This document shows, piece after piece, positions 15,158 to 23,784 of a DNA stretch of 64,000 nt. A program made the position numbers and the translations under genes. Under the pieces are notes generated by a model. It saw only the letters and a program-made list of their open reading frames with translations, was not told the origin of the DNA and did not search any database. The stretch is from the NCBI RefSeq assembly GCF_007829955.1, contig NZ_VIWX01000002.1, forward strand, positions 248,001 through 312,000. Direction: 5' to 3'. Each line of letters opens with the position of its first letter. The first letter of the stretch is position 1. The DNA is from Saccharopolyspora dendranthemae (GTDB lineage Bacteria; Actinomycetota; Actinomycetes; Mycobacteriales; Pseudonocardiaceae).

Positions 15158-17944
15158 ATGACGGCGGCAGAACCGGTGATCTTCGGACGGGAACCCGAGC
15201 TCGGCGAGCTGCGCGAGCTGGTCGCGTCGCTGGTGAGCGGTGCGGGCGGTGCGGTGTGGCTGGAGGGCGAACCGGGGATCGGCAAGACCGCCCTGCTGGG
15301 GCAGGTCATCGCCGAAGCCGCGCGCAACGGGTGCGTCGTCCGCCACGCCACCGCCGACCGGCTCTCGGCGCAGTTCCCGCTGAGCCTGCTGCTGAACTGC
15401 CTCGGCATCGGCCCGGATGCCCACGAGGAGGAGCTGCGCGAGCTGCACGGCAGGCTCTCCGCAGCGGATCCGGCCGCGCCGGTGGTCGCCGACGAGCTCG
15501 CCGAGCTCGTGGTCACGTGGTGCGTCACCGCACCTGTGGTGCTGCTGGTCGACGACGTCCAGTGGGCGGACGAGGCGAGCCTGCTGGTGTGGCAGCGGCT
15601 CAGGGCCCTGACCGAGCAGCACCCGCTGCTGCTGGTCGCCGCGTCGGGACCGGCTCGCGGCCGCACCGAGGAACGCGGTGGGGGTGCGCGGCGGATCGTC
15701 CTGCCGCCGCTGGAGGACACGGCGATCGCGTCGTTGGCCGCTCACCTGGCATCGGCCGCCGCCCCCGGCCCGAGGCTGCGCCGGATGCTCGCCGGAGCTG
15801 CCGGGAACCCCCGCTACGCGCGGGAGATCGTGCGGTCGCTGAGCCGCGAACGGCTCCTCGAGGTCGGCAACGGGACGGCGGAGCTCACCGGCGAGGTCGC
15901 GGTGTCGCGCTCGCTGGCGGAGTCGGTCCTGGGCGGGCTCGGCTTCTTCGACGGCCAGATGATCGGTTTGCTGCGGATGGCCGCGATGCTCGGCCCCGCC
16001 TTCTCCGTGACCGAGCTGTCCACGGTCTCCGAACGGCCGGTGTCGGACCTCGTCGGACACGTCGAGGACGTGCTGAGCACCGGGGTGCTGGTCGAATCGG
16101 GGCTGCAGCTGAGCTTCCGGCACGAGCTCGTGCGCCAGTCCCTCTACGAGACGACCCCGACCGCGCTGCGCCTGGCGCTGCACGGCCAAGCGGCCCAGGT
16201 GCTGCGGGAATCCGGTGCGCCCGTCGAGCGGGTCGGCGAGCAGCTGCTGGCGTCGATCTCCACGGGTGACGCCGAACTGGACGAGTCGGGGGTGGACTGG
16301 CTGGTGCGCCACGGGCGAGAGCTGGCCCACCGGGTGCCCGCCTGCGCGGCGGAACTCCTCGGCGCGGCCCTCGTGCCGCTGCCCGCCGAGGACGAGCACC
16401 GGGAGGTCCTGCTCACCGCCCGCGCGCTCGCGCTGGTGCAGCTGGAGCAGTCCGAACAGGCCCACGATCTCAGCGAGCGCGCTCTCGACGAGGTCGCCGA
16501 TCCGGTCCGTGCCGCGGAGCTCACCTGGTACCTGGTGTGGTCGCTGGCGGCGCGGCGGATGGCCGACGAAGCCGCGGCGGTCATCGAGAAGGCCGAGACC
16601 GCAGCCGGTTTCGAGCTCCGCTGGTTGGCCAGGATGCGCGCCAAGCTCGCGCAGGCGCACCTGATGCGCGGTGCCTCCGCCGAAGCGGAGGCGACCGTGG
16701 ACCGCGCGCTGACCGAGGCGCACGCGTCCGAGGACGACTACGCGCTGGGGCTCGCGCTGCACGTCAGGGGTACCGCCCGGGCCCGCAACAGCGACCTCGC
16801 CGAGGCGCTGGTCTGCTACCAGCAGGCGGCGTCGGCGCTCGGCGACGACCTGGAGCACGCGGACCTGCGACTGCAGGTGCTCAGCAACCGGATGATGTTG
16901 CTGTTCGCCCTCGGGCACGCCGAGGAGGCGGGCAGCGCGCTGCACGAGATGCTGGAGATCGCCGAGCGCAGCGCCACGCCGTCCCGGCTCGCGGTGGTGC
17001 GGCTGTCGGCGGCGAACCACTACTTCACCGTCGGTCGATGGGACGACGCCGCCGCCGAGCTGCAGGCCGCGGGCGAGCTCACCGGCGAGATGACCTCGCA
17101 CCAACTCCGCTGGCTGCACGGGATCTCGGCGATGCTCGCCGGGCACCGGGGCAACCGCGCGGCCTTCGAGCAGCTGCTGGCGGTCGCGGGGGAGCCGACA
17201 CCGGATTCCCAGGAGAACTCCGGTTTCCTGATGGTGGCCTCGGTGCTGCGGGCCGAGATCGACGGCGAACCGCAGCGCGCGGTGGCCATGCTCACCGATG
17301 TGATGGACACCAGCGAGCGGTTCGGCAGCAGCTACGTGTGGCTGCCGATGCTGGTCCGGCTCGCCCGGGACATCGGCAACGAGGAGATCGCCACCCGCGC
17401 CACCAACACCTGCGTGGGCGGTGCGACGGTCGGCGCGGCGCCCAACATCCTCGCCGCCGCCCAGCACTGCCGGGGACTGCTCGAACGCGACCCGATCACG
17501 CTGCGCGCCGCCATCGAGCACTACGACAAGACCACCCAGCCGCCCAAGCTCGCACGGGCCGTGGAAGACCTCGCCGTGGTCCTCGCAGAGAACGGCGACA
17601 AACCCGCGGCGCGCAAGGCCTACGCGCAGGCCGTGGAGGTCTACGTCGGCCTGGGCGCGCACTGGGACCTGCAGCGATCCGCCGCCAGGATGAGTCCGCA
17701 CGGAATCCGATCGCCGCGCGGGAAGCGCCCCCGCGCCACGACGGGATGGCCGGCGCTGACCAGGACCGAGCGGCAGGTCGCCCTGCTGGTCGGCGACGGC
17801 ATGTCGAACCCGGAGATCGCGGCCGAGCTGTTCGCCTCGCGACGCACCATCGAGGTGCACGTCTCGCACGTGCTCGCCAAGCTCGGGGTGCGCTCCCGGG
17901 TCGAGGTCGCGGTGGAGGCCGCGGGGCAGCAAGCCCAGGCCTGA
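15158..17944 (+). CDS. Large ATP-binding LuxR-type regulator (LAL family)
   Basis: A 928-aa STAND-type regulator. It has an N-terminal P-loop (GEPGIGKT, residues 37-44), a Walker B-like VVLLLVDDVQWAD near 130, a long alpha-helical TPR-like middle region, and a C-terminal LuxR HTH (LTRTERQVALLVGDGMSNPEIA, residues 865-925). The start is ATG 15158 (an adjacent GTG at 15155 is possible) with GAGGGCGGGG upstream. Such proteins activate antibiotic or catabolic genes after binding ATP and an inducer. Its targets may be the flanking FMO or amidase genes, but the sequence does not prove this. Confidence 0.9.
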   Translation: MTAAEPVIFGREPELGELRELVASLVSGAGGAVWLEGEPGIGKTALLGQVIAEAARNGCVVRHATADRLSAQFPLSLLLNCLGIGPDAHEEELRELHGRLSAADPAAPVVADELAELVVTWCVTAPVVLLVDDVQWADEASLLVWQRLRALTEQHPLLLVAASGPARGRTEERGGGARRIVLPPLEDTAIASLAAHLASAAAPGPRLRRMLAGAAGNPRYAREIVRSLSRERLLEVGNGTAELTGEVAVSRSLAESVLGGLGFFDGQMIGLLRMAAMLGPAFSVTELSTVSERPVSDLVGHVEDVLSTGVLVESGLQLSFRHELVRQSLYETTPTALRLALHGQAAQVLRESGAPVERVGEQLLASISTGDAELDESGVDWLVRHGRELAHRVPACAAELLGAALVPLPAEDEHREVLLTARALALVQLEQSEQAHDLSERALDEVADPVRAAELTWYLVWSLAARRMADEAAAVIEKAETAAGFELRWLARMRAKLAQAHLMRGASAEAEATVDRALTEAHASEDDYALGLALHVRGTARARNSDLAEALVCYQQAASALGDDLEHADLRLQVLSNRMMLLFALGHAEEAGSALHEMLEIAERSATPSRLAVVRLSAANHYFTVGRWDDAAAELQAAGELTGEMTSHQLRWLHGISAMLAGHRGNRAAFEQLLAVAGEPTPDSQENSGFLMVASVLRAEIDGEPQRAVAMLTDVMDTSERFGSSYVWLPMLVRLARDIGNEEIATRATNTCVGGATVGAAPNILAAAQHCRGLLERDPITLRAAIEHYDKTTQPPKLARAVEDLAVVLAENGDKPAARKAYAQAVEVYVGLGAHWDLQRSAARMSPHGIRSPRGKRPRATTGWPALTRTERQVALLVGDGMSNPEIAAELFASRRTIEVHVSHVLAKLGVRSRVEVAVEAAGQQAQA

Positions 17945-18081
17945 GATCTCCCGCAGCGCGGGCACGTGGCCGGGCGCGCAGTTGATCTCGCGTTCCGGAG
18001 CGGAGATGCTGGGCGCGATCGTTCGGGGCAGCACGCGCGCCGTCGCGACGAGCGCGGTCGGTGACGAGGAAGAGGGCAACG

Positions 18082-19569
18082 GTGGACGTCGAGGAGTACC
18101 TGCGGCACGACGGTCTCGGATTGGCCGAGCTGGTCGCGTCGGGCCAGGTGAGCGCGCGAGAACTGCTGGACACCGCGCGCAACAGGGCCCGAGCGGTCAA
18201 CCCGGTCATCAACGCCGTCGTCGCCTGGCTCGACGAGCACGCCGATCTGCGCGCGTCCGGGGGGCTCTCGGGCCCCTTCGCCGGGGTCCCGTTCCTGCTC
18301 AAGGACCTGCACCAGAACCTCGCCGGAACCCCGAGTTCCGACGGCTGCCGCGCGTTCGCCGGCCGCACGGCGTCGGGAACCGACACCGTCGTGCGGCGGT
18401 GGCTGGACGCCGGGCTCGTCGTGTTCGGCAAGACCAACACGCCCGAGTTCGGTTCCAAGGGCATCACCGAACCGGCTCTGTTCGGGCCCGCCCGCAACCC
18501 CTGGGACCCGCAGCGCACCCCGGGCGGCTCGTCCGGTGGATCCGCCGCGGCGGTCGCGGCCGGGATCGTGCCGGTGGCGGCGGCCAGCGACGGCGGTGGC
18601 TCCATCCGCATCCCCGCCGCCTGCACCGGGCTCGTCGGCCTCAAGGCCGGGCGCGGGCTGGTGCCCGCCGGGCCGGTGGAGAGCGAGCCGCTCAACGGCC
18701 TGGCCACCAACGGCGTCATCTCCCGCACCGTGCGCGATTCCGCGGCGATGCTCGACGTGCTGGTGGGGCCCGAGCCGATGAGCCCGTTCGTGGCGGCGCT
18801 GCCCGACCGGCCGCTGGCCGATCAGCTCGACGACGCTCCGGGCACGCTGCGCATCGGCTACACCACCCGCTGCGCGCTGCGCGAGAAGCCGCACCCGGAG
18901 GCGGTTCGGGCGGTGGAGCGCTCGGCGGAGCTGCTCACCGAGCTCGGCCACGAGGTAGAGGAGGTCGAACCGCCGCACGACGACCGCCAGCTCGGCAAGG
19001 ACTTCCTGCTGGTCTGGTTCGTCCACCAGGCGGTGGAAATCGCGCGCATCAAGCGCGAAACCGGCTGCGGTGATGACAGTTTCGAGCCCGACACGCTGAT
19101 GATGGGCGCCCTGGGCGAGCTGACCGGTGCCACCGAGCTGTCGCAGGCGCAGGAACGGCGACGCGAGCACATCGCCGCGCTGGCCGGTTTCCACTCCCGC
19201 TACGACCTGCTGATGACGCCCTCCCTGGGCGAGCCGCCGATCGAGGTCGGATCGCTGGACACCCCGGCCGCGTTGCAGACGATGTCCAAGCTGCTGGTTC
19301 GCACCAGGACGACGCGCGTCCTGCGACTGCTCGGGCTGGTGGACCAGATCGTCGAGAAGAACCTCGCGTGGGTGCCCTACACCCAGCTGGCCAACATCAC
19401 CGGACGCCCGGCCATCAGCCTGCCGCTGCACCGCACCGAAGCGGGACTCCCGCTCGGGGTGCAGTTCGTCGGCCCGCTGCAGAGCGAGGCGCTGCTCCTG
19501 CGCCTGGCCAGGCAGCTCGAGGTCGCGGCGCCCTGGCAGCACCCGACACCGCTCCGGGACCTCTCGTGA
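18082..19569 (+). CDS. Amidase (amidase-signature family)
   Basis: A 495-aa enzyme with the Ser-cisSer-Lys triad visible: Lys in PFLLKDLHQN near residue 75, the cis-Ser in RTPGGSSGGSAAA near 152, and the nucleophile in SDGGGSIRIPA near 176. GTG 18082 follows GAGGAAGAGGG, which is better than GTG 18061. Amidase-signature enzymes hydrolyse amides of varied size, and the substrate is not evident. It ends 12 bp before a perfect 20-bp inverted repeat that probably terminates transcription. Confidence 0.9.
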   Translation: MDVEEYLRHDGLGLAELVASGQVSARELLDTARNRARAVNPVINAVVAWLDEHADLRASGGLSGPFAGVPFLLKDLHQNLAGTPSSDGCRAFAGRTASGTDTVVRRWLDAGLVVFGKTNTPEFGSKGITEPALFGPARNPWDPQRTPGGSSGGSAAAVAAGIVPVAAASDGGGSIRIPAACTGLVGLKAGRGLVPAGPVESEPLNGLATNGVISRTVRDSAAMLDVLVGPEPMSPFVAALPDRPLADQLDDAPGTLRIGYTTRCALREKPHPEAVRAVERSAELLTELGHEVEEVEPPHDDRQLGKDFLLVWFVHQAVEIARIKRETGCGDDSFEPDTLMMGALGELTGATELSQAQERRREHIAALAGFHSRYDLLMTPSLGEPPIEVGSLDTPAALQTMSKLLVRTRTTRVLRLLGLVDQIVEKNLAWVPYTQLANITGRPAISLPLHRTEAGLPLGVQFVGPLQSEALLLRLARQLEVAAPWQHPTPLRDLS

Positions 19570-19580
19570 GGGAGCTGTTC

Positions 19581-19641
19581 GGCGGTTCTGGTCCGAATTG
19601 ACCCGGCACAACGATCATGGGCAATTCGGACCAGAACCGCC
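19581..19641. repeat. Perfect 20-bp inverted repeat (strong terminator or mobile-element scar)
   Basis: The arm at 19581-19600 (GGCGGTTCTGGTCCGAATTG) is perfectly complementary to 19622-19641 around a 21-nt loop. It begins 11 bp after the amidase stop. It is longer than needed for a terminator and sits next to the dispersed repeat at 19681-19720, so the whole 19581-19725 stretch may be one repeated intergenic element. Confidence 0.7.
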
Positions 19642-19680
19642 TCTCGGATGTGCGCCCGCAGAACCCGCGGTGGTGCGAGC

Positions 19681-19720
19681 TGAGTCCCACACCTGAAGCG
19701 GCGGCTACCCCCGCATACGG
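19681..19720 (-). repeat. Dispersed intergenic repeat, second copy at 6861-6899
   Basis: The reverse complement aligns to 6861-6899 at about 80 percent, with 16 identical bases at one end and GTATGCGG at the other. Both copies are outside genes. Confidence 0.55.
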
Positions 19721-19725
19721 AGTGT

Positions 19726-20499
19726 CTAGTCCGGCCAGTCGGGTTGGCGCTTCTCGAGGAAGGCCGCCATGCCCTCGCGGGCTGCTGGTAGCTGGGAGGC
19801 GGCGGCCATGACCTCCAGGGCGATGGCGTAGGCGTCCTGCTCCGGGCGGTCGAGCTGGGAGTAGAGGGTCTGCTTGCCGAGGGCTTTGCTCGTGCGGCTG
19901 CCGCGGGTGGCGCGGGCGAGCAGGTCGGCGACGACGTCGTCCAGGGCGTCGTCGGCGGCCACCCGGTTGACCAGGCCCCAGTCCAGAGCTGTGGCCGCGT
20001 CGATGACGTCGCCGGTGAGCGCCATCTCCATCAGGCGCTTGCGGCCGATGGAGCGCGCCACCGGCACCGCCGGGGTGTGGCAGAACCAGCCGCCCTTGCC
20101 GCCGGGCAGCGCGAACCCGGCGGACTCGGCGGCGACCGCCAGATCGCAGGCGCCGACCAGCTGGCACCCTGCCGCTGTCGCCAGGCCGTGCACCCGGGCC
20201 ACCACGACCTGCGGGACGGACTGGATCGCGTTCATCAGCTCGGTGCACAGCCGGAGCAGGTCGCGAACGCCGGTGAGGTCGCGCGCGGCGACGTCGCCGA
20301 AGTCGTGACCGGCGGAGAACACGGGACCCGAGCCTGCGAGCACGATTCCGGTCGCATCGGACTCGCCCGCGTCGCGGAAGGCCGCCAGCAGTTCGGCGAG
20401 GTGGTCGTGGGACAGGGAGTTGCGACTGCGCGGCCGGTTCATCGTGATCGTGACGGTCGCGCCGTCGCGCCGGGTCAGGATGTGCGCGTGCTCGCCCAT
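19726..20499 (-). CDS. Enoyl-CoA hydratase/isomerase family protein (ECHDC3-like)
   Basis: A 257-aa crotonase-fold protein. Oxyanion-hole segments are GPVFSAGHDFGD (residues 57-68) and GLATAAGCQLVGACDLAVA (near 104-122), as in ECHDC3-type proteins. The two catalytic Glu residues of true enoyl-CoA hydratase are not evident at the expected places (PGGKGGWFCHTPA replaces one region). It may therefore not be a classical beta-oxidation hydratase. It lies in line with, but is separated by a hairpin from, the OYE gene upstream on the same strand. Confidence 0.8.
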   Translation of the reverse strand: MGEHAHILTRRDGATVTITMNRPRSRNSLSHDHLAELLAAFRDAGESDATGIVLAGSGPVFSAGHDFGDVAARDLTGVRDLLRLCTELMNAIQSVPQVVVARVHGLATAAGCQLVGACDLAVAAESAGFALPGGKGGWFCHTPAVPVARSIGRKRLMEMALTGDVIDAATALDWGLVNRVAADDALDDVVADLLARATRGSRTSKALGKQTLYSQLDRPEQDAYAIALEVMAAASQLPAAREGMAAFLEKRQPDWPD

Positions 20500-20545
20500 G
20501 CGGCGACCGTACCGCGACGAGGCGTCCGCGGTCGGGATCCGCGGC

Positions 20546-20581
20546 GGAGCAGGTCGACACCCCCGAGAGCCGACCTGCTCC
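20546..20581 (-). terminator. Hairpin between the OYE and enoyl-CoA hydratase genes
   Basis: An 11-bp perfect stem (20546-20556 with 20571-20581, GGAGCAGGTCG) follows the OYE stop. It separates two same-strand genes and argues against a simple operon. Confidence 0.5.
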
Positions 20582-20598
20582 TGTCCCGCGGGGGAGAT

Positions 20599-21717
20599 TC
20601 AGTGCAGGTTCGCCACGGAGTCCTTGGTGAACGGGATCAGCTCGTGCTGGCGGTCCTCGAGCACCTTCGACCCCCACTGCGGGTCGGCCAGCAGCGCGCG
20701 GCCGATCGCGACCAGATCGAACTCGTCGCGCTCGAAGCGTTCCAGGAGGCGCTCGATGCTCTCGACGCCGGCGCCCGCGCCGGACAGCGATCCGGGTTCG
20801 AAGATCGCGTCCAGACCGACCGAGCCCACCGTGATGACGGGCTTGCCGGTGACCTTCTTCGCCCAGCCCGCGACGTTGAGCTCCGAACCCGACTCCGGGA
20901 ACTCCGGTTCCCAGTAGCGGCGGCCGGACGCGTGGAACGCGTCGACACCGGCGTCGGCCAGCGGCGCGAGGATCGCGGACAGCCCGTCGGGCGTCTCGGC
21001 GAGCTTGGCGCCGTAGTTGTCGGCCTTCCACTGCGAGAACCGCAGCACGACGGGGAAGTCGGGAGCCACGCGCTCGCGGATCGCCTTGACGATGTCGACC
21101 GCGAACCGGGTGCGCTCGATCGGATCTCCGCCGAAGCGGTCGGTGCGCTTGTTGGTGCGCTCCCACAGGAACTGGTCGATCAGGTAGCCGTGGGCGCCGT
21201 GCAGCTCGACGCCGTCGAAGCCGATGCGCTCGGCGGCCCACGCGGCTTCGGCGAAGGCGTTGATCAGGTCGTCGATGTCCGAGAGGGTCAGCGGGGAACC
21301 GGCGCCCGGCGCACCGTCGATGCCGATGCCGGACGGGCCGACCACCGGTGCCTCCGGGAACGGGCCCGCACCGGCCGGGCGCTGGATGCCCACGTGCCAC
21401 AGCTGCGGCATGATCTTGCCGCCCTCGGCGTGCACGGCCTCGACGACCCGCGACCAGCCGGCCAGCTGCTCCTCGCCGTGGAAGCGGGGGATGTCGGCGC
21501 TGAAGCCCGCCGAGGCGTGGTCGACGTAGGTCCCCTCGGTGATGATCAGTCCGGTACCCGCGGCCGCCCGGCGCGCGTAGTAGTCCGCCACGTCGGAGCC
21601 GGGGATGCCTCCCGGGGAGAACTGCCGGGTCATCGGTGCCATCACGATGCGGTTGGGCAGCTCGGCGGAACCGAGGGTGAAGGGGCGGGCCAGTGCCTGC
21701 GAAGCGCGACTGCTCAC
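20599..21717 (-). CDS. NADH:flavin oxidoreductase, old yellow enzyme family
   Basis: A 372-aa TIM-barrel FMN enzyme. N-terminal LGSAELPNRIVMAPMTR, GLIITEGTYVD, the substrate-binding HGAHGYLIDQFL, and FMN-phosphate residues in the C-terminal VAIGRALLADPQW are all present. GTG 21717 is chosen because AGGAGAG lies upstream; residues before it come from the divergent promoter. OYEs reduce activated alkenes such as enones. It is divergent from an Rrf2-family gene, which is its probable regulator. Confidence 0.9.
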   Translation of the reverse strand: MSSRASQALARPFTLGSAELPNRIVMAPMTRQFSPGGIPGSDVADYYARRAAAGTGLIITEGTYVDHASAGFSADIPRFHGEEQLAGWSRVVEAVHAEGGKIMPQLWHVGIQRPAGAGPFPEAPVVGPSGIGIDGAPGAGSPLTLSDIDDLINAFAEAAWAAERIGFDGVELHGAHGYLIDQFLWERTNKRTDRFGGDPIERTRFAVDIVKAIRERVAPDFPVVLRFSQWKADNYGAKLAETPDGLSAILAPLADAGVDAFHASGRRYWEPEFPESGSELNVAGWAKKVTGKPVITVGSVGLDAIFEPGSLSGAGAGVESIERLLERFERDEFDLVAIGRALLADPQWGSKVLEDRQHELIPFTKDSVANLH

Positions 21718-21877
21718 AGTGGTGCTCTCCTGTCGGTGCGTTCCAGGTCTGAAAGGCCCGGACTTGAAGTGTGCATGACAAAGGTACATATTCGATTCAG
21801 GAAACTGCAACTGTGACAGTCGCTATTCTGGTGGCGTTGCTAGACTGCGTGCCGACTTGTGGACGGGGGTGGAAGAC

Positions 21878-22324
21878 GTGCTGGACATCCGGTTCTGCCG
21901 CGCACTTCAGGTGATGATGCGGCTGGCGATCGCGGCGGAGGAGGGCTCCGAGGTCCGCAGCTCCACCCAGTTCGCCGAAGAGCTGAGCACCAACCCGAGC
22001 CTCGTGCGCAAGCTCCTCGTCCCGCTGCACGCCGAAGGGCTCGTGATCTGCACGAAGGGGCGCGGCGGAGGTGCCAGGCTGGGCCGGTCCGCCGAGGAGA
22101 TCACCCTCGCCGAGATCTACCGCTGCGCCGTCGGCGACAAGCCGCTGTGGGCGCGCTCGCCCGACGGCGAGCACATGTGCATGGTCGCCGCCCGCACCGG
22201 CGAGTTCTTCGCCAACCTCACCGAGGAAGCCGAGCGAGCAGTGCTGGCTTCCCTCGGAGATCGCACGCTCGCCGACAGCGTCCGCGAGATCCGCGCGTCG
22301 GACCCCGAACCGGCCCGAAGCTGA
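21878..22324 (+). CDS. Rrf2-family transcriptional regulator
   Basis: A 148-aa protein with an Rrf2 winged helix (VMMRLAIAAEE, SSTQFAEELSTNPSLVRKLLVPLHAEGLV, KGRGGGARLGRS, residues 12-75). Four Cys residues are scattered (RFC, VIC, YRC, HMC), not in the clear three-Cys cluster of IscR, so a redox-sensing role is possible but not certain. GTG 21878 has GGGGGT 8 nt upstream. It is divergent from the OYE gene. The 160-bp gap has a less GC-rich core, suitable for shared promoters. Confidence 0.8.
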   Translation: MLDIRFCRALQVMMRLAIAAEEGSEVRSSTQFAEELSTNPSLVRKLLVPLHAEGLVICTKGRGGGARLGRSAEEITLAEIYRCAVGDKPLWARSPDGEHMCMVAARTGEFFANLTEEAERAVLASLGDRTLADSVREIRASDPEPARS

Positions 22325-22336
22325 CCCCGGAGCTGA

Positions 22337-22376
22337 CGAGAGGGCGGGAGCTCCAGCCGGAGCTCCCGCCCTCTCG
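22337..22376. terminator. Strong bidirectional terminator
   Basis: 18-bp perfect arms (22337-22354 and 22359-22376, core GGGCGGGAGCTCC) close a 4-nt loop between the convergent Rrf2 gene and the carnitine operon. Confidence 0.75.
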
Positions 22377-22391
22377 TGCGCCCGCTTCGGG

Positions 22392-22814
22392 TCAGACGCG
22401 GCCCGCGTAGTCCGGCGCCGGTTCGAGGCGATCGGACAGCGTCGAGGCGATGTCCTCCGGGAACGGGGTGGTGCGACCCTGCTCGGAATCCACGTGCAGG
22501 GCCACGAGTTCCGTGGTCGCCCGCAGGACGTCGTCGACCACCATCTCGTGGCAGAGGCGGAGCTTCTTGGCACCCACCTCGACGACCCTGGTGGTGATGA
22601 GCATCTCCGAGTCCGGCGGGACTTCGCGCAGGTACCGCACGTGGGCCTCGACCGTGTAGAGCGAGCAGCCGGTCCGCTTCAGGTAGTCGGCGTCCATGCC
22701 GACCTGGTCCATCAGGGCGTCGGTGGCGAAGCCGAACACCAGCACGTAGTAGCCCTCGCTGAGGTGGCCGTTGTAGTCGACCCACTCCGGCAGGACCTGC
22801 TGCCGCATCGTCAT
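22392..22814 (-). CDS. 4HBT-type thioesterase, probable betainyl-CoA thioesterase
   Basis: A 140-aa hotdog thioesterase. WVDYNGHLSEGYY carries the catalytic Asp of the 4-hydroxybenzoyl-CoA thioesterase type. Its ATG (22814) overlaps the stop of the dehydrogenase gene (ATGA), so it is the last coupled gene of the operon. Carnitine-degrading bacteria keep a dehydrogenase, a BKACE enzyme and such a thioesterase together; here the three are contiguous. By that context it should release glycine betaine from betainyl-CoA. The assignment depends on context rather than on residues. Confidence 0.7.
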   Translation of the reverse strand: MTMRQQVLPEWVDYNGHLSEGYYVLVFGFATDALMDQVGMDADYLKRTGCSLYTVEAHVRYLREVPPDSEMLITTRVVEVGAKKLRLCHEMVVDDVLRATTELVALHVDSEQGRTTPFPEDIASTLSDRLEPAPDYAGRV

Positions 22815-23764
22815 CGCGCCTCCCGGACCTCGCCGACCGCGCGCATCACCGCGATGACGGCCTTGTCCCGGTCGGCGACCAGGTCGGGGATGCTGCGGCC
22901 GTCGGCGGCCTCCTCGCACCCCTCGACCATGCGGTCGCGCAGTTCGGGGGTGAGCTCCGGCGCCTCCAGCCGCGTCCACGGCGACTTCAGCGACGGTCCG
23001 AAGTGGTCGAGCATGTGCGCCATCCCGCCCTCGCCGCCCGCGAGGTGGAAGGTCAGGCACGGTCCGAGCAGCGGCCAGCGCAATCCCGGGCCGTCGGTGA
23101 TGGAGGCGTCGATCTGCTCCACGGTCGCCTCGCCGTTGTCCACCATGTGCAGGGCTTCGCGCCAGATGGCCTCCTGCAGGCGGTTGGCGATGAACCCGGG
23201 TACCTCGCGGTCCATCTTGATCACGCGCTTGCCCGCGACCTCGAAGAACTCCGCCGCGAAGTCCACCGCCCACTGCTCGGAGGACTCGCCGCCGACGACC
23301 TCCACCAGCGGGATCAGGTAGGGCGGGTTGAACGGGTGCCCGACCACCAGGCGGCCCGGGTTGGTGCACCGGGTCTGCATGTCGGTCATCGGGTAGCCGG
23401 AGGTCGACGAGGAGATCACCACGCCCGCAGGGGTCGCCGCGTCGATCTTGGCCAGCAGGTCCTGCTTGAGCGCCAGGTCCTCCGGTGCGCTCTCCTGCAC
23501 GAACTCGGCTTCGGCGACGGCCTCCTCGAGCGTCCCGGCCACGGTGAGGTTGTCGCGGGAGGCGCCTTCGGCGAGACCGAGCTCGGTCAGCGCCGGCCAC
23601 GCGGCGTCGACCAACCGCTGGAGCTTCTCGGCCGCGTCCGGCGCGGGGTCCCAGGCGGTGACCTGGTAGCCGCGGGCGAGGAAGTGCGCGGCCCAGCCGC
23701 CGCCGATCACGCCCGCGCCGATGCAGGCGACCCGCCGGACCTGCGATGCGCTGTTGTTGTCCAC
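22811..23764 (-). CDS. 3-hydroxyacyl-CoA-dehydrogenase-family enzyme, probable L-carnitine dehydrogenase
   Basis: A 317-aa protein with NAD motif IGAGVIGGGWAA (residues 15-26), SSSTSGYPM, catalytic His/Glu region GHPFNPPYLIPLVEVV near residues 140-155, and a 3HCDH C-terminal domain (VPGFIANRLQEA). GTG 23764 (VDNNSASQ) has GAAGGGA upstream; the longer open frame is antisense to the next gene. The ligand region and the single-domain length fit L-carnitine dehydrogenases, which oxidise the 3-hydroxy group to 3-dehydrocarnitine. It is coupled downstream to the thioesterase and follows the BKACE gene by 20 bp. Confidence 0.75.
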   Translation of the reverse strand: MDNNSASQVRRVACIGAGVIGGGWAAHFLARGYQVTAWDPAPDAAEKLQRLVDAAWPALTELGLAEGASRDNLTVAGTLEEAVAEAEFVQESAPEDLALKQDLLAKIDAATPAGVVISSSTSGYPMTDMQTRCTNPGRLVVGHPFNPPYLIPLVEVVGGESSEQWAVDFAAEFFEVAGKRVIKMDREVPGFIANRLQEAIWREALHMVDNGEATVEQIDASITDGPGLRWPLLGPCLTFHLAGGEGGMAHMLDHFGPSLKSPWTRLEAPELTPELRDRMVEGCEEAADGRSIPDLVADRDKAVIAVMRAVGEVREAR

Positions 23765-23784
23765 AGTGGATTCCCTTCGTGAGG

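Noticed and set aside
13019..18079. Very long antisense open frame (about 1690 codons) over the FMO and LuxR genes
   Set aside because: It is a shadow of GC-rich codon bias on the opposite strand. The sense frames carry clear FMO and LuxR domains; the antisense product is low-complexity and Arg/Gly/Pro-rich.
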